A stretch of DNA of 41,559 nucleotides from Pseudoxanthomonas japonensis. GTDB taxonomy: Bacteria; Pseudomonadota; Gammaproteobacteria; Xanthomonadales; Xanthomonadaceae. Below, piece by piece: positions 7,878 to 17,127 of this stretch. How positions within the stretch are numbered: the stretch's first letter is position 1; every line of letters starts with the position of its first letter. Under the pieces are notes generated by a model. That model was not told where the DNA came from and made no database searches. It saw only the letters and a list, made by a program, of their open reading frames with translations. Made by a program: the position numbers and the translations under genes. The stretch lies in NCBI RefSeq assembly GCF_010093445.1, contig NZ_PDWW01000033.1, forward strand, positions 1-41,559, in the 5' to 3' direction.

Positions 7878-8882
7878 ATGAAGAATCCACGATCGGCGCC
7901 GGCCGCGCTCGCCATCCTGCTCGCTTCCAGCGCCATCGCACGGGCCGAACCGCTGCCCACCTACGGCGCCCGCCTGGAAGGCTTCGACTATCCCTATCCG
8001 GTGAAGACCTTCGCCTTCGATTCGCAGGCGCAGGCGCTGGAAATGGCCTACCTGGATGTGGCGCCCACGATGCCCAACGGCCGCACCGTGGTGCTGCTGC
8101 ACGGCAAGAACTTCTGCGCGGCCACCTGGGAATCCGCGATCGCGGCGCTGGCGGGCGCCGGCTACCGCGTGATCGCGCCGGACCAGGTCGGCTTCTGCAA
8201 ATCGAGCAAGCCGCCGCGCTACCAGTACTCGTTCGGCCAGCTGGCGGCCAACACGCACGACCTGCTCGACAGGCTCGGCATCCAGCGCGCGGTGATCGTG
8301 GGCCACTCCATGGGTGGCATGCTCGCCGCACGCTATGCGCTGCAGTATCCGGAGGCGACCGAGCGGCTGGTGCTGGTCAATCCCATCGGACTGGAGGATT
8401 GGAAGGCCGCAGGCGTGCCGTGGCGGAGCATCGACGCCTGGAACGCGCGCGAAATGAAGACCTCCTTCGACAGCATCCGCGACTACCAGCGCACCGTGTA
8501 CTACAGCGGCGACTGGAAGCCGGCGTACGAACGCTGGGTACGGATGCTGGGCGGCATGTACGCCGGCGACGGACGCGAGGCCGTCGCCTGGAGCCAGGCG
8601 CTGACCTCGGACATGGTGTTCAACCAGCCCGTCGTGTACGAGTTGCCCCGCATCGCGGTACCGACCACGTTGTTCATCGGCCAGAAGGACCGCACCGCCA
8701 TCGGCAAGGATCTGGCGCCGCCGGCGGTGGCGAAGCGGCTCGGCGACTACCCGGCGCTGGGCAGGCGCGCGGCCGCGGCGATTCCCGGCGCGACCCTGGT
8801 GGAGTTCGCAGAGCTTGGCCACTCACCGCAGGTCGAGGATCCGGCGCGCTTCAATACCGCCTTGCTCGACGCCTTGCGCTGA
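7878..8882 (+). CDS. Secreted alpha/beta hydrolase
   Basis: This 334-residue enzyme has a signal peptide (ALAILLASSAIARA, cleavage near residue 23) and a complete alpha/beta-hydrolase triad: nucleophile in GHSMGG (Ser144), acid in GQKDRTAIG and histidine in ELGHSPQVEDP. The oxyanion loop is LLHGKNFCAATW. The pattern resembles periplasmic hydrolases annotated as epoxide hydrolase- or haloalkane dehalogenase-like, but the substrate is unknown. The frame is open upstream into the diguanylate cyclase gene; the ATG at 7878 is chosen because the signal peptide begins there. It starts 55 bases after the cyclase stop and may be cotranscribed. It ends 18 bases from the convergent met operon, with no clear terminator between. 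Confidence 0.9.
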   Translation: MKNPRSAPAALAILLASSAIARAEPLPTYGARLEGFDYPYPVKTFAFDSQAQALEMAYLDVAPTMPNGRTVVLLHGKNFCAATWESAIAALAGAGYRVIAPDQVGFCKSSKPPRYQYSFGQLAANTHDLLDRLGIQRAVIVGHSMGGMLAARYALQYPEATERLVLVNPIGLEDWKAAGVPWRSIDAWNAREMKTSFDSIRDYQRTVYYSGDWKPAYERWVRMLGGMYAGDGREAVAWSQALTSDMVFNQPVVYELPRIAVPTTLFIGQKDRTAIGKDLAPPAVAKRLGDYPALGRRAAAAIPGATLVEFAELGHSPQVEDPARFNTALLDALR

Positions 8883-8900
8883 GGCGGCGGAAGGTGGGCG

Positions 8901-9977
8901 CTACGCGCGCCCGCTGATCGCCAGCACGTCGTCCAGCAATGCGGCGGCGGTGACTTCGGCGCCCGCACCGGGTCCCTGCACAACCAGCGGCTGCTCGGGA
9001 TAGCGGTCGCTGTAGATGGCGACGCGGTTGTCGGTGCCGCCACCGCCGCAGAGCGGGTGGTCCAGCGGCAGTGCCTGCAGGCCCACGCTCGCGCGTTCGG
9101 CATCGAAGCGACCGAGGAATCGCAGGCGCGCGCCGTTGCGGTAGGCGTCCTTGAAACGCGCGGCGAGCGGCGCATCGAGATGGACGAGCGCACTGTCCAG
9201 ATCGGACAGCGGCAGCGCGGCCAGGTCCGCCGGCACCAGCGAGTCCACGCGCACATCCTCGGACTGCAACGGCAGGCCGGCGGCGCGCGCCAGGATCAGC
9301 AGCTTGCGGCGCACGTCCTCGCCGGACAGGTCCACGCGCGGATCGGGTTCGGTGTAGCCGCCCTGCCGTGCCTGGCGGACGAAGCCGGAAAACGCGCGCA
9401 TGCCGTCGTAGTGGTTGAACAGCCACGCCAGCGATCCCGACAGCACCCCTTCGACGCGATGGATGCGGTCGCCGCCGGCGACGAGGGCGCGCAGGCTGCG
9501 CAACAGCGGCAGGCCGGCGCCGACGGTGGCGGCATCGCCGTAACGGGCGCCGGACTCTGTACGCGCGCGGCCGATCGCCTGTGCGCGGGCCAGCGCACCG
9601 CCGATACCGAGCTTGTTCGCCGTCACCACGTGCACGCCGCGCGACAGCCATTCCGCGTGCCGGTCGGCGACGCTGTCGCTCGCGGTCGCATCGACCACGA
9701 TGTCGCCGGCCCGCAGCGCCTCACCTTCGGCCCACGGCGGTACTGCGTCGTTACCGGCAGTGGCCAGCCTGGCGTTGTCCAGCGCCTGCTGCGCAGCGCC
9801 CTCACAGGCGTGCAGCGCGCGCGAATTGGCCAGCCACGCCAGCGCTGGCAACGGCAGCGCGCGATCCTGCAGACGCTGGTAACGCGCGACGAACGCACTG
9901 CCCACCACGCCGGTGCCGAGCAGCGCCAGCTTCGGCGCGGTGCGCGACGCGGTCGCGAGCCGGACGACGGTGCTCAT
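8901..9977 (-). CDS. hom: Homoserine dehydrogenase
   Basis: This 358-residue enzyme reduces aspartate semialdehyde to homoserine, the precursor of methionine and threonine. The nucleotide-binding loop LLGTGVVG lies at residues 19-26, TANKLG at 119-124, and the family signature YTEPDPRVDLSGEDVRRK at 208-225, including the catalytic-site aspartate and lysine region. It lacks the C-terminal ACT domain of the feedback-inhibited enzymes and is not fused to aspartokinase. It is the last gene of a leftward metX-metB-hom operon; its ATG overlaps the metB stop (ATGA). Placement suggests a methionine-dedicated homoserine supply controlled at the leader RNA rather than by threonine. Confidence 0.94.
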   Translation of the reverse strand: MSTVVRLATASRTAPKLALLGTGVVGSAFVARYQRLQDRALPLPALAWLANSRALHACEGAAQQALDNARLATAGNDAVPPWAEGEALRAGDIVVDATASDSVADRHAEWLSRGVHVVTANKLGIGGALARAQAIGRARTESGARYGDAATVGAGLPLLRSLRALVAGGDRIHRVEGVLSGSLAWLFNHYDGMRAFSGFVRQARQGGYTEPDPRVDLSGEDVRRKLLILARAAGLPLQSEDVRVDSLVPADLAALPLSDLDSALVHLDAPLAARFKDAYRNGARLRFLGRFDAERASVGLQALPLDHPLCGGGGTDNRVAIYSDRYPEQPLVVQGPGAGAEVTAAALLDDVLAISGRA

Positions 9978-11197
9978 GCGTCGGCGAGTTTGCGTTTGGA
10001 CTCGGCGGCGACGGCTTCGGCGCGCGCCAGCGCGGCGGTGAGGTCGGCCAGCAGATCGTCGGTCGCTTCGATGCCGACCGACAGGCGCAGCAGGCCGTCG
10101 GAGATACCGGCCTTGGCGCGCGCCTCGGGCGTCATCGCGGCATGCGTCATGGTGGCCGGGTGCGCGACCAGGCTTTCCACGCCGCCCAGCGACTCGGCCA
10201 GGGTGAAGTAGCGCAGGCCTTCGACGAACGCACGCACCGCTTCCTCGCCACCTTCCAGTTCGACGCTCAGCATGGCGCCGAAGCCCTTCTGCTGGCGCGC
10301 CGCGACGGCATGGCCGGGATGCGACGCGAGACCGGGGAAATAGACCTTCGACACCACCGGGTGCGCATCCAGCAGCGCGGCGATGGCGGTGGCGTTCTCC
10401 TGGTGCGCGCGCAGGCGCGCGTCCAGCGTGCGCAGGCCGCGCAGGGTCAGGAAACTGTCGAACGGCGAGCCCGTCAGGCCCAGCGCATTCGCCCACCACA
10501 CCAGCTGCTGGTGCGTTTCCTCGTCGCGCGCGATCACCGCGCCGCCGACCACGTCGCTGTGGCCATTGATGTACTTGGTGGTGGAGTGCAGCACGATGTC
10601 CGCGCCGAACGCGATCGGCGTCTGCAGCGCGGGCGACAGGAAGGTGTTGTCCACCACCGTGCGCGCGCCGGCCTTGTGCGCGGCGTCGATGACGAAACGC
10701 AGGTCGGTGATGCGCAGCAGCGGGTTGGACGGCGTTTCGATCAGCACCAGCGTCGGCGACTGCGCCAGCGCGTCGGCCAGCGAGCGCGGATCGGTCAGGT
10801 CGGCGGTGATCAGCTCGAAGTGGCCCTTCTTCGCCAGCGCATTGAACAGGCGCCAGCTGCCGCCGTACGCGTCGTGCGGCACCACCAGGCGGTCGCCCGG
10901 CTCCAGCAGCGCGTTCAACACCAGCGTGATCGCGCCCATGCCGGTCGCGGTGATGACGGCGCCGGCGCCGCCTTCCAGTTCGGCCAGCGCGTCGGCCAGC
11001 AGGTCGCGCGTGGGATTGCCGCTGCGGGTGTAGTCGTACTCGCGCTTCTGCGCGAAGCCGGCGAAGCTGAAGTTCGACGACAGCACGATCGGCGGCGTCA
11101 CCGCGCCGTAGGCGGTGTCGCGGTCGATACCGGCACGGACGGCGGCGGTGGCGGGACGACAGGGCGCGTCGGCGTCGGTGGGGATGTAGCTGCTCAT
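9974..11197 (-). CDS. metB: Cystathionine gamma-synthase
   Basis: This 407-residue PLP enzyme of the Cys/Met metabolism family joins an activated homoserine ester to cysteine, giving cystathionine. The PLP lysine is Lys208 in HSTTKYINGHSDVVGG; the substrate-binding signature YTRSGNPT lies near residues 56-63 and ETPSNPL near 154-160. The family includes O-acylhomoserine sulfhydrylases and gamma-lyases, but position beside metX and hom favours a biosynthetic synthase. Start and stop overlap its neighbours by four bases each (ATGA), so the three genes are translationally coupled. Confidence 0.92.
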   Translation of the reverse strand: MSSYIPTDADAPCRPATAAVRAGIDRDTAYGAVTPPIVLSSNFSFAGFAQKREYDYTRSGNPTRDLLADALAELEGGAGAVITATGMGAITLVLNALLEPGDRLVVPHDAYGGSWRLFNALAKKGHFELITADLTDPRSLADALAQSPTLVLIETPSNPLLRITDLRFVIDAAHKAGARTVVDNTFLSPALQTPIAFGADIVLHSTTKYINGHSDVVGGAVIARDEETHQQLVWWANALGLTGSPFDSFLTLRGLRTLDARLRAHQENATAIAALLDAHPVVSKVYFPGLASHPGHAVAARQQKGFGAMLSVELEGGEEAVRAFVEGLRYFTLAESLGGVESLVAHPATMTHAAMTPEARAKAGISDGLLRLSVGIEATDDLLADLTAALARAEAVAAESKRKLADA

Positions 11198-12240
11198 GCG
11201 AGGTCTCCGGCGGCGCGCAGGGCCGAGGTGAGGATGGAATCGATGCGGTCGGTTTCTTTCAGGAAGGCGTCGTGGCCGTAGGGCGAGCGCAGCACGCGCA
11301 GCTGGCCCAGCGTGGCGAGGCCTTCGACCAGCGAGACGGAATCGGACAGCGGCACCAGGCGGTCGCCTTCCACCGCGACCACCAGCGTGGGCACGCGGAC
11401 ATCGGCGGGATCGACACGATGCAGGTCGATGGATTCGGAAAGGCGCACGTAGGCGGTGATCGGCGTGCGCGCGACGTACTGCGCGCCAGCGGCGTCCAGA
11501 TAATCCTCGGCGGCCACGCGCACGCGGCCGTTGACGATCTCGGGTGCGGTGTCGAAACGCTCGCCGAATTCCTCCGGCGTGCGGTAGCTCAGCATGGCGA
11601 ACTGGCGCGCCAGCGACAGGCCCTGCGCATCGGCGCACTGCAACTGGCCCAGCGTCACCGCACGGCGCTGCAGCGCGCGCCAGGCGGCGGCATAGGGATG
11701 CGCGCGGTGGGCGCCGCTGACCGCAACCAGTGTCTTCAGCCGCTCGGCATGGCGCACGGCGAACTGCAGGCCGACCAGCGCGCCGTAGGAATAGCCGACG
11801 AAGGCCTCAAGCCGCGGGATGCCCAGCGCCGACAGCAGCTTGGCGATGGCGTCGGCCTGGTCGGCGGTGTCGATGGGGGCGTCGAGGCGGCCGTCGGCGC
11901 CGATGAAGTCGAAGGCGAGCAACTGGCGCTGCGACGGATCCAGCGCGCGATCCGCGCCGACCAACTCGTTCAGCCAGCCGCTCTCGGGAAACACGTCACT
12001 GCCCGCCAGGTGGCGATGCGCGGAAATGCCGCCGGCGACGAACACGACGGGTGCGCCGACCGGACCCTGCAGTTCGTAGCGCAGCGTCACCGCGCGTGTG
12101 CCGGCGTGGCGCATCGCCAGTTCCACCACCACTTCGCCGCGCAGCGCGCGCGGACCATCGTCCTGCGTGGACGACAACGGAAAGCCGTCGATCGACGAGG
12201 GCTCGGGCAGGCGGTTCAGGGCGGGACTGGCGTAACTCAT
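11194..12240 (-). CDS. metX: Homoserine O-acyltransferase (MetX type)
   Basis: This 348-residue alpha/beta-hydrolase-fold enzyme acylates homoserine, the committed step of methionine synthesis. The triad is Ser151 (VGYSYGAL), Asp293 (VEGDRLVPL) and His323 (SPYGHDAF). The sequence is shorter than classic MetX acetyltransferases and carries FVAGGISAHRH in place of the usual oxyanion-region motif, a form seen in Xanthomonadaceae whose members have been reassigned as succinyltransferases; donor choice here is inference. The start at 12240 follows an imperfect hairpin that could hide the ribosome site. First gene of the met operon, with the SAM-I riboswitch about 90 bases upstream. Confidence 0.93.
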   Translation of the reverse strand: MSYASPALNRLPEPSSIDGFPLSSTQDDGPRALRGEVVVELAMRHAGTRAVTLRYELQGPVGAPVVFVAGGISAHRHLAGSDVFPESGWLNELVGADRALDPSQRQLLAFDFIGADGRLDAPIDTADQADAIAKLLSALGIPRLEAFVGYSYGALVGLQFAVRHAERLKTLVAVSGAHRAHPYAAAWRALQRRAVTLGQLQCADAQGLSLARQFAMLSYRTPEEFGERFDTAPEIVNGRVRVAAEDYLDAAGAQYVARTPITAYVRLSESIDLHRVDPADVRVPTLVVAVEGDRLVPLSDSVSLVEGLATLGQLRVLRSPYGHDAFLKETDRIDSILTSALRAAGDLA

Positions 12241-12250
12241 GGCGGCATCC

Positions 12251-12287
12251 GGTGGCGGTGTCCCAAGCGGGACGGGACTGCACCACC
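12251..12287 (-). promoter_or_regulatory. Hairpin before metX start, possible expression platform
   Basis: GGTGG and GTCCC blocks pair with GGGAC and CCACC blocks to make an imperfect hairpin ending about 10 bases before the metX ATG. Two smaller hairpins lie between it and the aptamer (12288-12303 and 12311-12326). No U-run follows any of them, so control of translation is more likely than termination. The switching mechanism is inference. Confidence 0.5.
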
Positions 12288-12331
12288 GAGCTTCGCGGAG
12301 CTCGCGTTCGCCGTGCGAGGGCACGGTACGA

Positions 12332-12444
12332 ACCATCTTCCGGCAGACGCTGGGGTCCCCGCAGGATTTGGCACCACCACGGCGCTTGCGCGTCGCTGGC
12401 TGCCCCGGCTTCTTCGGGCCTGTCCCTCTGCCGGTCTCGATGGT
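12332..12444 (-). ncRNA. SAM-I riboswitch (S box leader)
   Basis: Read on the minus strand, the P1 strands ACCATC (12444-12439) and GATGGT (12337-12332) close the aptamer. Between them are the conserved core blocks in order: GCAGAGGGACAGGCCC, then GAAGAAGCC and GGGGCAGCC, and later GGTGCCAAATCCTGC. These match SAM-I consensus segments very closely. It lies 91 bases upstream of metX. SAM binding is expected to lower expression of the met operon. A SAM-I leader on the homologous Xanthomonas operon has been reported to respond also to uncharged initiator tRNA; whether this one does is unknown. Confidence 0.92.
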
Positions 12445-12450
12445 GGACGT

Positions 12451-12479
12451 ACTGTGCCCACCCGTTTTGCGGATGTCAA
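12451..12479 (-). promoter_or_regulatory. Promoter of the met operon
   Basis: A perfect -35 TTGACA (12479-12474) is followed after 17 bases by CACAGT (12456-12451), a weak -10. The expected transcription start falls at about 12444, precisely where the riboswitch P1 stem begins, which supports both calls. Confidence 0.7.
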
Positions 12480-12559
12480 TCGCTTTATTCGGATGAAGCG
12501 ATGAAGTTTGACGGGCGTCGCCCTGCCGGCCGGTGCGGCGATGCCGCATAATTCCTCAC

Positions 12560-13654
12560 ATGATCCGGAATCTCCTCCTGGGCGGCCTGTGCGCAGCCTT
12601 GCTCGCCGCCTGTTCCACCGCCCCGCTGCATACCTCCACCCCTCCCGCGCCGCCGCCGAAGACCGCGGCCGACGCCGTCATCGCCGAAACCTGGGTGTCC
12701 ACGCCCGTGGCCGGCGACGAACTGGACTCGCTGGCCGCCTGGCCGACGGAAGACGGCCAGGTCTGGCTGATCGCCACGGCCAAGGCCGCCCACCAGTTGG
12801 CCATCTACGACGCCGACAGCGGGGAACGACTGCGCACGGTCGGCGCCCCCGGCAGCGCGGTCGGCCAGTTCAACCGCCCCAACGGGATCGCCGTGTTCGG
12901 CGACCTGCTGTTCGTGGCCGAGCGCGACAACCACCGCGTGCAGGCGTTCCGGCTGCCGGAATTCGCCCCGCTGGGGCCCTTCGGCGCCGACGTGCTGCGT
13001 TCCCCGTATGGCCTGTGGGTCCATGAGACCGCCCCGGGCGAGCTGGAGCTGTTCGTCACCGACAGCTTCATGGCCGACTTCCGCACCATGACCCTGCCGC
13101 CGATGGAAGAACTGTATGGCCGGGTGAAGCGGTTCCGCGTGCGGGTGGAAGAAGGCGGGAAGCTGGAAGCGCGCCTGCTGGGCCAGTTCGGCGACACCGG
13201 CGCGGCCGGCGCGTTGCGCATGGTCGAGTCGATCGCCGGCGATCCCGCGCACGATCGCCTGCTGATCGCCGAGGAAGACCGTCGCGTGGGCTCGACGCTG
13301 CGCGATTACCGGCTGGCGACCGGCACCTACAACGGCCACAGCCTGCCCACGTTCGATGCCGATGCCGAAGGCATCGCCCTGTGGTCGTGCAGCGTGGACA
13401 GCGGCTATTGGGTCGCGGTGGACCAGCTGATGCCGACCCGGTTCCGTCTGTTCGACCGCGCCACGCTGGCGCCTGCCGGCGTGTTCTCCGGCAAGGTGAC
13501 CTCCAATACCGACGGCGAGACCGTCTACGCCGTCCCGACCAGACGCTTCCCCGCCGGCGCGCTGTTCGCGCTGCACAACGACGAATCGCTGGCGGCCTTC
13601 GACCTGCGCGACATCGCCCGCGCGCTCGACCTGCAAGGCGACTGCCCGCGGTGA
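12560..13654 (+). CDS. Beta-propeller lipoprotein, phytase-like
   Basis: The 364-residue product starts with a lipoprotein signal (GLCAALLAAC, lipidated Cys18). The body reads as a beta-propeller: FNRPNGIAVFGDLLFVAERD is NHL-like, and DADAEGIALW together with FPAGALFALHNDESLAAFDL resembles C-terminal motifs of beta-propeller phytases. I call it phytase-like without assuming activity, because calcium and phosphate ligands cannot be confirmed by eye. It is probably at the outer membrane or in the periplasm. The start at 12560 is preferred to the open frame at 12533 because the lipobox is then correctly spaced. It is divergent from the met operon and overlaps the next gene by four bases (GTGA), indicating translational coupling. 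Confidence 0.82.
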   Translation: MIRNLLLGGLCAALLAACSTAPLHTSTPPAPPPKTAADAVIAETWVSTPVAGDELDSLAAWPTEDGQVWLIATAKAAHQLAIYDADSGERLRTVGAPGSAVGQFNRPNGIAVFGDLLFVAERDNHRVQAFRLPEFAPLGPFGADVLRSPYGLWVHETAPGELELFVTDSFMADFRTMTLPPMEELYGRVKRFRVRVEEGGKLEARLLGQFGDTGAAGALRMVESIAGDPAHDRLLIAEEDRRVGSTLRDYRLATGTYNGHSLPTFDADAEGIALWSCSVDSGYWVAVDQLMPTRFRLFDRATLAPAGVFSGKVTSNTDGETVYAVPTRRFPAGALFALHNDESLAAFDLRDIARALDLQGDCPR

Positions 13655-14577
13655 ACGCACGCCTGGTGGCCCTGGCCTGCGGCATCGCCGTGCTGGTCGG
13701 CAGCCTCGGCGACGCGGACGCCGCCCGCCTGTACCGCTGGAAGGACAAGCAGGGTTACACGCAGTACGGCGACCAGCCGCCTCCGCCCGAGCAACTGGCC
13801 GGCAGCGGCGTGGACGTCATGCGCTTCCGCAACCCGCCCAGCGCGCTGGTGCGGCTGCGGCTGGAGAAGCAGGGACTGCGCTACCAGGCCTGGGCCGACA
13901 ACCTGATGCATGGGCCGGTGGAAGTGCAGCTCGGCTTCCGGCGCCAGCGCGACGTCCGCAGCGCTCCCAGCCTGCCCGCCCGCGTCGTGGTACCGGCGCG
14001 CAGCAGCGTGCTGGTCGCCGACATCGACGTGACCGACCCGCTGCGCGGCGGCGATTTCGAGCTGACCCTGGACGGCACGCCGGGCGATCCGGCCAGCCGG
14101 CCGCAGGACTACGAATACCGCCTGCCGTTCGACTACGGCCGCGTGCGCGTGGACCAGGGGCCGGGCGGGCGCTTCAGCCACAGCGACCCGCAGAACCTGC
14201 ATGCGGTCGATTTCGCAGTGCCCGAAGGCACGCGGATCGTCGCCGCCCGCGAGGGCCTGGTGATGCAGGTGGAGTCGGACTTCGACAAGGCCGGCCTGAA
14301 CCGCGAGAAGTACGGTGGCCGAGCCAACTTCATCCGCATCCTGCACAGCGACGGCAGCATGGCCCTGTACGCACACCTGAAGGCCGAAGGCGTGCAGGTG
14401 CGCGTGGGCCAGTACGTCACCAAGGGGCAGTACATCGGCCTGTCCGGCAATACCGGCTTCTCGACCGCGCCGCACCTGCACTTCGTGGTGCAGGCCAACC
14501 GCGGCATGCGGCTGGAGTCGGTGCCGTTCCGCATGTTCGGCCCGCTGGGCCAGCTGCAGTTCCCGTCGGGCCGCTGA
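13651..14577 (+). CDS. M23 family peptidase with DUF4124 domain
   Basis: This 308-residue protein has a signal peptide (ALACGIAVLVGSLGDADA) and an N-terminal DUF4124 segment (RLYRWKDKQGYTQYGDQPP). A middle beta domain precedes a LytM/M23 metallopeptidase. Zinc-site motifs are LHAVDFAVPEGT and, near the end, SGNTGFSTAPHLHFVV. The family usually cleaves peptidoglycan cross-links; no LysM anchor is present. It begins with GTG at 13651, overlapping the upstream lipoprotein stop, so the pair is coupled. Expected location is the periplasm. Exact bond specificity is unknown. Confidence 0.92.
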   Translation: MNARLVALACGIAVLVGSLGDADAARLYRWKDKQGYTQYGDQPPPPEQLAGSGVDVMRFRNPPSALVRLRLEKQGLRYQAWADNLMHGPVEVQLGFRRQRDVRSAPSLPARVVVPARSSVLVADIDVTDPLRGGDFELTLDGTPGDPASRPQDYEYRLPFDYGRVRVDQGPGGRFSHSDPQNLHAVDFAVPEGTRIVAAREGLVMQVESDFDKAGLNREKYGGRANFIRILHSDGSMALYAHLKAEGVQVRVGQYVTKGQYIGLSGNTGFSTAPHLHFVVQANRGMRLESVPFRMFGPLGQLQFPSGR

Positions 14578-14600
14578 GCCGGCGGCAGCCCGCCGGCCGG

Positions 14601-14606
14601 TATAAT
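14601..14606 (+). promoter_or_regulatory. Candidate -10 element before prfC
   Basis: A perfect TATAAT lies 45 bases before the prfC start, just after a GC-rich hairpin (14578-14585 pairing with 14590-14597) that begins at the M23 peptidase stop. No good -35 is visible at 17 bases. The hairpin has no T-run, so termination there is uncertain. Confidence 0.45.
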
Positions 14607-14650
14607 CGCCGCCTTCCCGCTCCTTCAGCGCCCGCCCGGGCGCCCGCCCC

Positions 14651-16267
14651 ATGTCCAATCCGACCAGCGCCGTGGCCAACGAAGCCACGCGTCGCCGCAC
14701 CTTCGCCATCATTTCCCACCCCGACGCAGGCAAGACCACGCTGACGGAAAAGCTGCTGCTGTTCGGTGGCGCCATCCAGATGGCCGGCTCGGTGAAGGGC
14801 CGCAAGGCCGCGCGCCATGCGACGTCCGACTGGATGGCACTGGAAAAGGAGCGCGGCATCTCCGTCACCTCGTCGGTGATGCAGTTCCCGTACGAAGGCA
14901 AGATCGTCAACCTGCTCGACACGCCGGGCCACGCCGACTTCGGCGAGGACACCTACCGCGTGCTCACCGCGGTGGACAGCGCACTGATGGTCATCGACGT
15001 GGCCAAGGGCGTGGAAGAGCGCACGATCAAGCTGATGGAGGTCTGTCGCCTGCGCGACACGCCCATCATGACCTTCATCAACAAGCTGGACCGCGAGGGC
15101 AAGGACCCGATCGAACTGCTGGATGAAGTGGAAAGCGTGCTGGGCATCCAGTGCGCACCGGTGACGTGGCCGATCGGCATGGGCCAGCGCCTGAAGGGCG
15201 TCGTGCACCTGCTGACCGGCGAAGTGCACCTCTACGAGCCCGGCCGCAACTTCACCCGCCAGGATTCCACCATCTTCCCGTCGCTCGACGCACCGGGGCT
15301 GGAGGAGAAGATCGGCAGCGAAATGCTGTCCGCGCTGCGCGACGAACTGGAACTGGTGCAGGGCGCCAGCCACCCGTTCGACAAGCAGGCCTACCTGGAC
15401 GGCAAGCAGACGCCGGTGTTCTTCGGCTCGGGCGTCAACAACTTCGGCGTGCAGCCGCTGCTGGACTTCTTCGTCGAGCATGCGCCGTCGCCGCAGGCGC
15501 GGGAGACCACCGGCCGCGAGGTGCAGCCGGACGAAAACAAGCTGACCGGCTTCGTCTTCAAGATCCAGGCCAACATGGACCCGCAGCACCGCGACCGCGT
15601 GGCGTTCATGCGCGTGTGCTCGGGCCGCTTCGAGGCCGGCATGAAGACCTTCCACGTGCGCAGCGGCAAGGAGATGAAGCTGGCCAACGCGCTGACTTTC
15701 ATGGCCAGCGACCGAGAGATCGCCGCAGAGGCGTTCCCGGGCGACGTGATCGGCATCCACAACCACGGCACCATCTCCATCGGCGACACCTTCACAGAGG
15801 GCGAGGCGCTGTCGTTCACCGGCATCCCCAACTTCGCGCCGGAACTGTTCCGCCGCGCCCGCCTGCGCGATCCGCTCAAGCTCAAGCAGCTGCAGAAGGG
15901 CCTGGCGCAGCTGTCGGAGGAAGGCGCGACCCAGTTCTTCCGCCCGCTGATGAGCAACGACCTGATCCTCGGCGCGGTCGGCGTGCTGCAGTTCGACGTG
16001 GTGGCCTACCGCCTGAAGGACGAGTACGGCGTGGACGCCTCGTTCGAGAACGTCAGCGTGGCCACGGCACGCTGGATCCGCTGCGACAACGCCAGGAAGC
16101 TGGAAGAGTTCCGCGACAAGAACGCGATGAACCTGGCGCTGGACGCCGCCGGCGAGCTGGTCTACCTGGCACCCACGCGGGTGAACCTGCAACTGGCGCA
16201 GGAACGCGCGCCGGACGTGCAGTTCCTGGCCACCCGCGAGCATGCGCACAGCGTCGACCTGGGCTGA
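14651..16267 (+). CDS. prfC: Peptide chain release factor 3
   Basis: This 538-residue translational GTPase removes RF1/RF2 from the ribosome after peptide release. GTPase motifs are intact: G1 [12 protein letters not shown] (about 22-33), switch ISVTSSV, G3 DTPGH and G4 NKLD. The central and C-terminal segments ([38 protein letters not shown]) are typical of RF3 rather than EF-G. Length agrees with the family. It has its own -10-like element and is followed by an 80-base gap before the TrhA gene. The product is cytosolic. Confidence 0.97.
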   Translation: MSNPTSAVANEATRRRTFAIISHPDAGKTTLTEKLLLFGGAIQMAGSVKGRKAARHATSDWMALEKERGISVTSSVMQFPYEGKIVNLLDTPGHADFGEDTYRVLTAVDSALMVIDVAKGVEERTIKLMEVCRLRDTPIMTFINKLDREGKDPIELLDEVESVLGIQCAPVTWPIGMGQRLKGVVHLLTGEVHLYEPGRNFTRQDSTIFPSLDAPGLEEKIGSEMLSALRDELELVQGASHPFDKQAYLDGKQTPVFFGSGVNNFGVQPLLDFFVEHAPSPQARETTGREVQPDENKLTGFVFKIQANMDPQHRDRVAFMRVCSGRFEAGMKTFHVRSGKEMKLANALTFMASDREIAAEAFPGDVIGIHNHGTISIGDTFTEGEALSFTGIPNFAPELFRRARLRDPLKLKQLQKGLAQLSEEGATQFFRPLMSNDLILGAVGVLQFDVVAYRLKDEYGVDASFENVSVATARWIRCDNARKLEEFRDKNAMNLALDAAGELVYLAPTRVNLQLAQERAPDVQFLATREHAHSVDLG

Positions 16268-16347
16268 GCGCGCGGGCGTGAACCGGGCGTCGAACGATCG
16301 ACGTCCGCCCCCATGCAACCCGTGCTGCATTGCGGTAACGTGACGCC

Positions 16348-17040
16348 ATGAGTGAACCGACGCCCTTCCAGACCCTGCGCGCCCGCAAGCGGGCCGACCA
16401 TCTGGTCGACCTGCGCGACGAGATCGCCAGCGCACTGACGCATGGCCTGGGCGCCGTCCTCGCGCTGGCCGGCGGTGCGGTGCTGATCACCCTGGCCGCG
16501 GTCCATGGCGATGGCTGGCAGCTGGGTGCGTCGATCGTGTTCGGCGTCACCCTGCTGCTGCTCTACACCGCGTCCACGCTGTACCACGCCATCCAGCATC
16601 CCGTGGCGAAGGGCCGGCTGAAGGTCTTCGACCACTGCGCCATCTACCTGCTGATCGCCGGCACCTACACGCCATTCACCCTGATTGGCCTGCGCGGGCC
16701 ATGGGGCTGGGGTCTGTTCATCGCCATCTGGACGATCGCCATCGCGGGCGTCATCTTCAAGCTGTTCTATACCGGCCGCTTCAAGCTGCTGTCGACGATC
16801 CTCTACATCGCGATGGGCTGGCTGGTGGTCGTGGCGATCAAGCCACTGCTGACCTCGGTCGATCCGTGGACGCTGGGTTGGCTGCTGGCAGGCGGGCTGT
16901 TCTACACGCTGGGCACCTTCTTCTACCACCGCGAGTCGATCCGCTACTCGCACGCGATCTGGCACCTGTTCGTCATCGTCGGCAGCGTCTGCCATTTCGT
17001 CGCCGTCACCCAGCAGGTACTGTCGCCGCGCCTGGCGTGA
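16348..17040 (+). CDS. trhA: TrhA/hemolysin III family membrane protein
   Basis: This 230-residue protein has seven predicted membrane helices and the PAQR/hemolysin III signature: DEIASALTHGLGA, an early STLYHA, FDHCAIYLLIAGTYTPF, and the late SHAIWHLFVIVGSVCHF with metal-site histidines. Members influence membrane fluidity or lipid homeostasis in bacteria; the hemolysin name is historical. Length is standard. It sits alone between prfC and the AsmA gene, with short gaps on both sides and no strong promoter that I can see. Confidence 0.92.
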   Translation: MSEPTPFQTLRARKRADHLVDLRDEIASALTHGLGAVLALAGGAVLITLAAVHGDGWQLGASIVFGVTLLLLYTASTLYHAIQHPVAKGRLKVFDHCAIYLLIAGTYTPFTLIGLRGPWGWGLFIAIWTIAIAGVIFKLFYTGRFKLLSTILYIAMGWLVVVAIKPLLTSVDPWTLGWLLAGGLFYTLGTFFYHRESIRYSHAIWHLFVIVGSVCHFVAVTQQVLSPRLA

Positions 17041-17127
17041 ACCGCGCGTCCACGTTCGTGTCCCGCGCATGAACCGCTGAGCGCGCGTTTCGCGGTACGT
17101 GAACACGCGGTCCCCAACCATGGGGCC

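Noticed and set aside
5291..7960. Open frame of 889 codons antisense to the diguanylate cyclase.
   Set aside because: Same shadow pattern; the GGEEF and propeller motifs on the plus strand are decisive.
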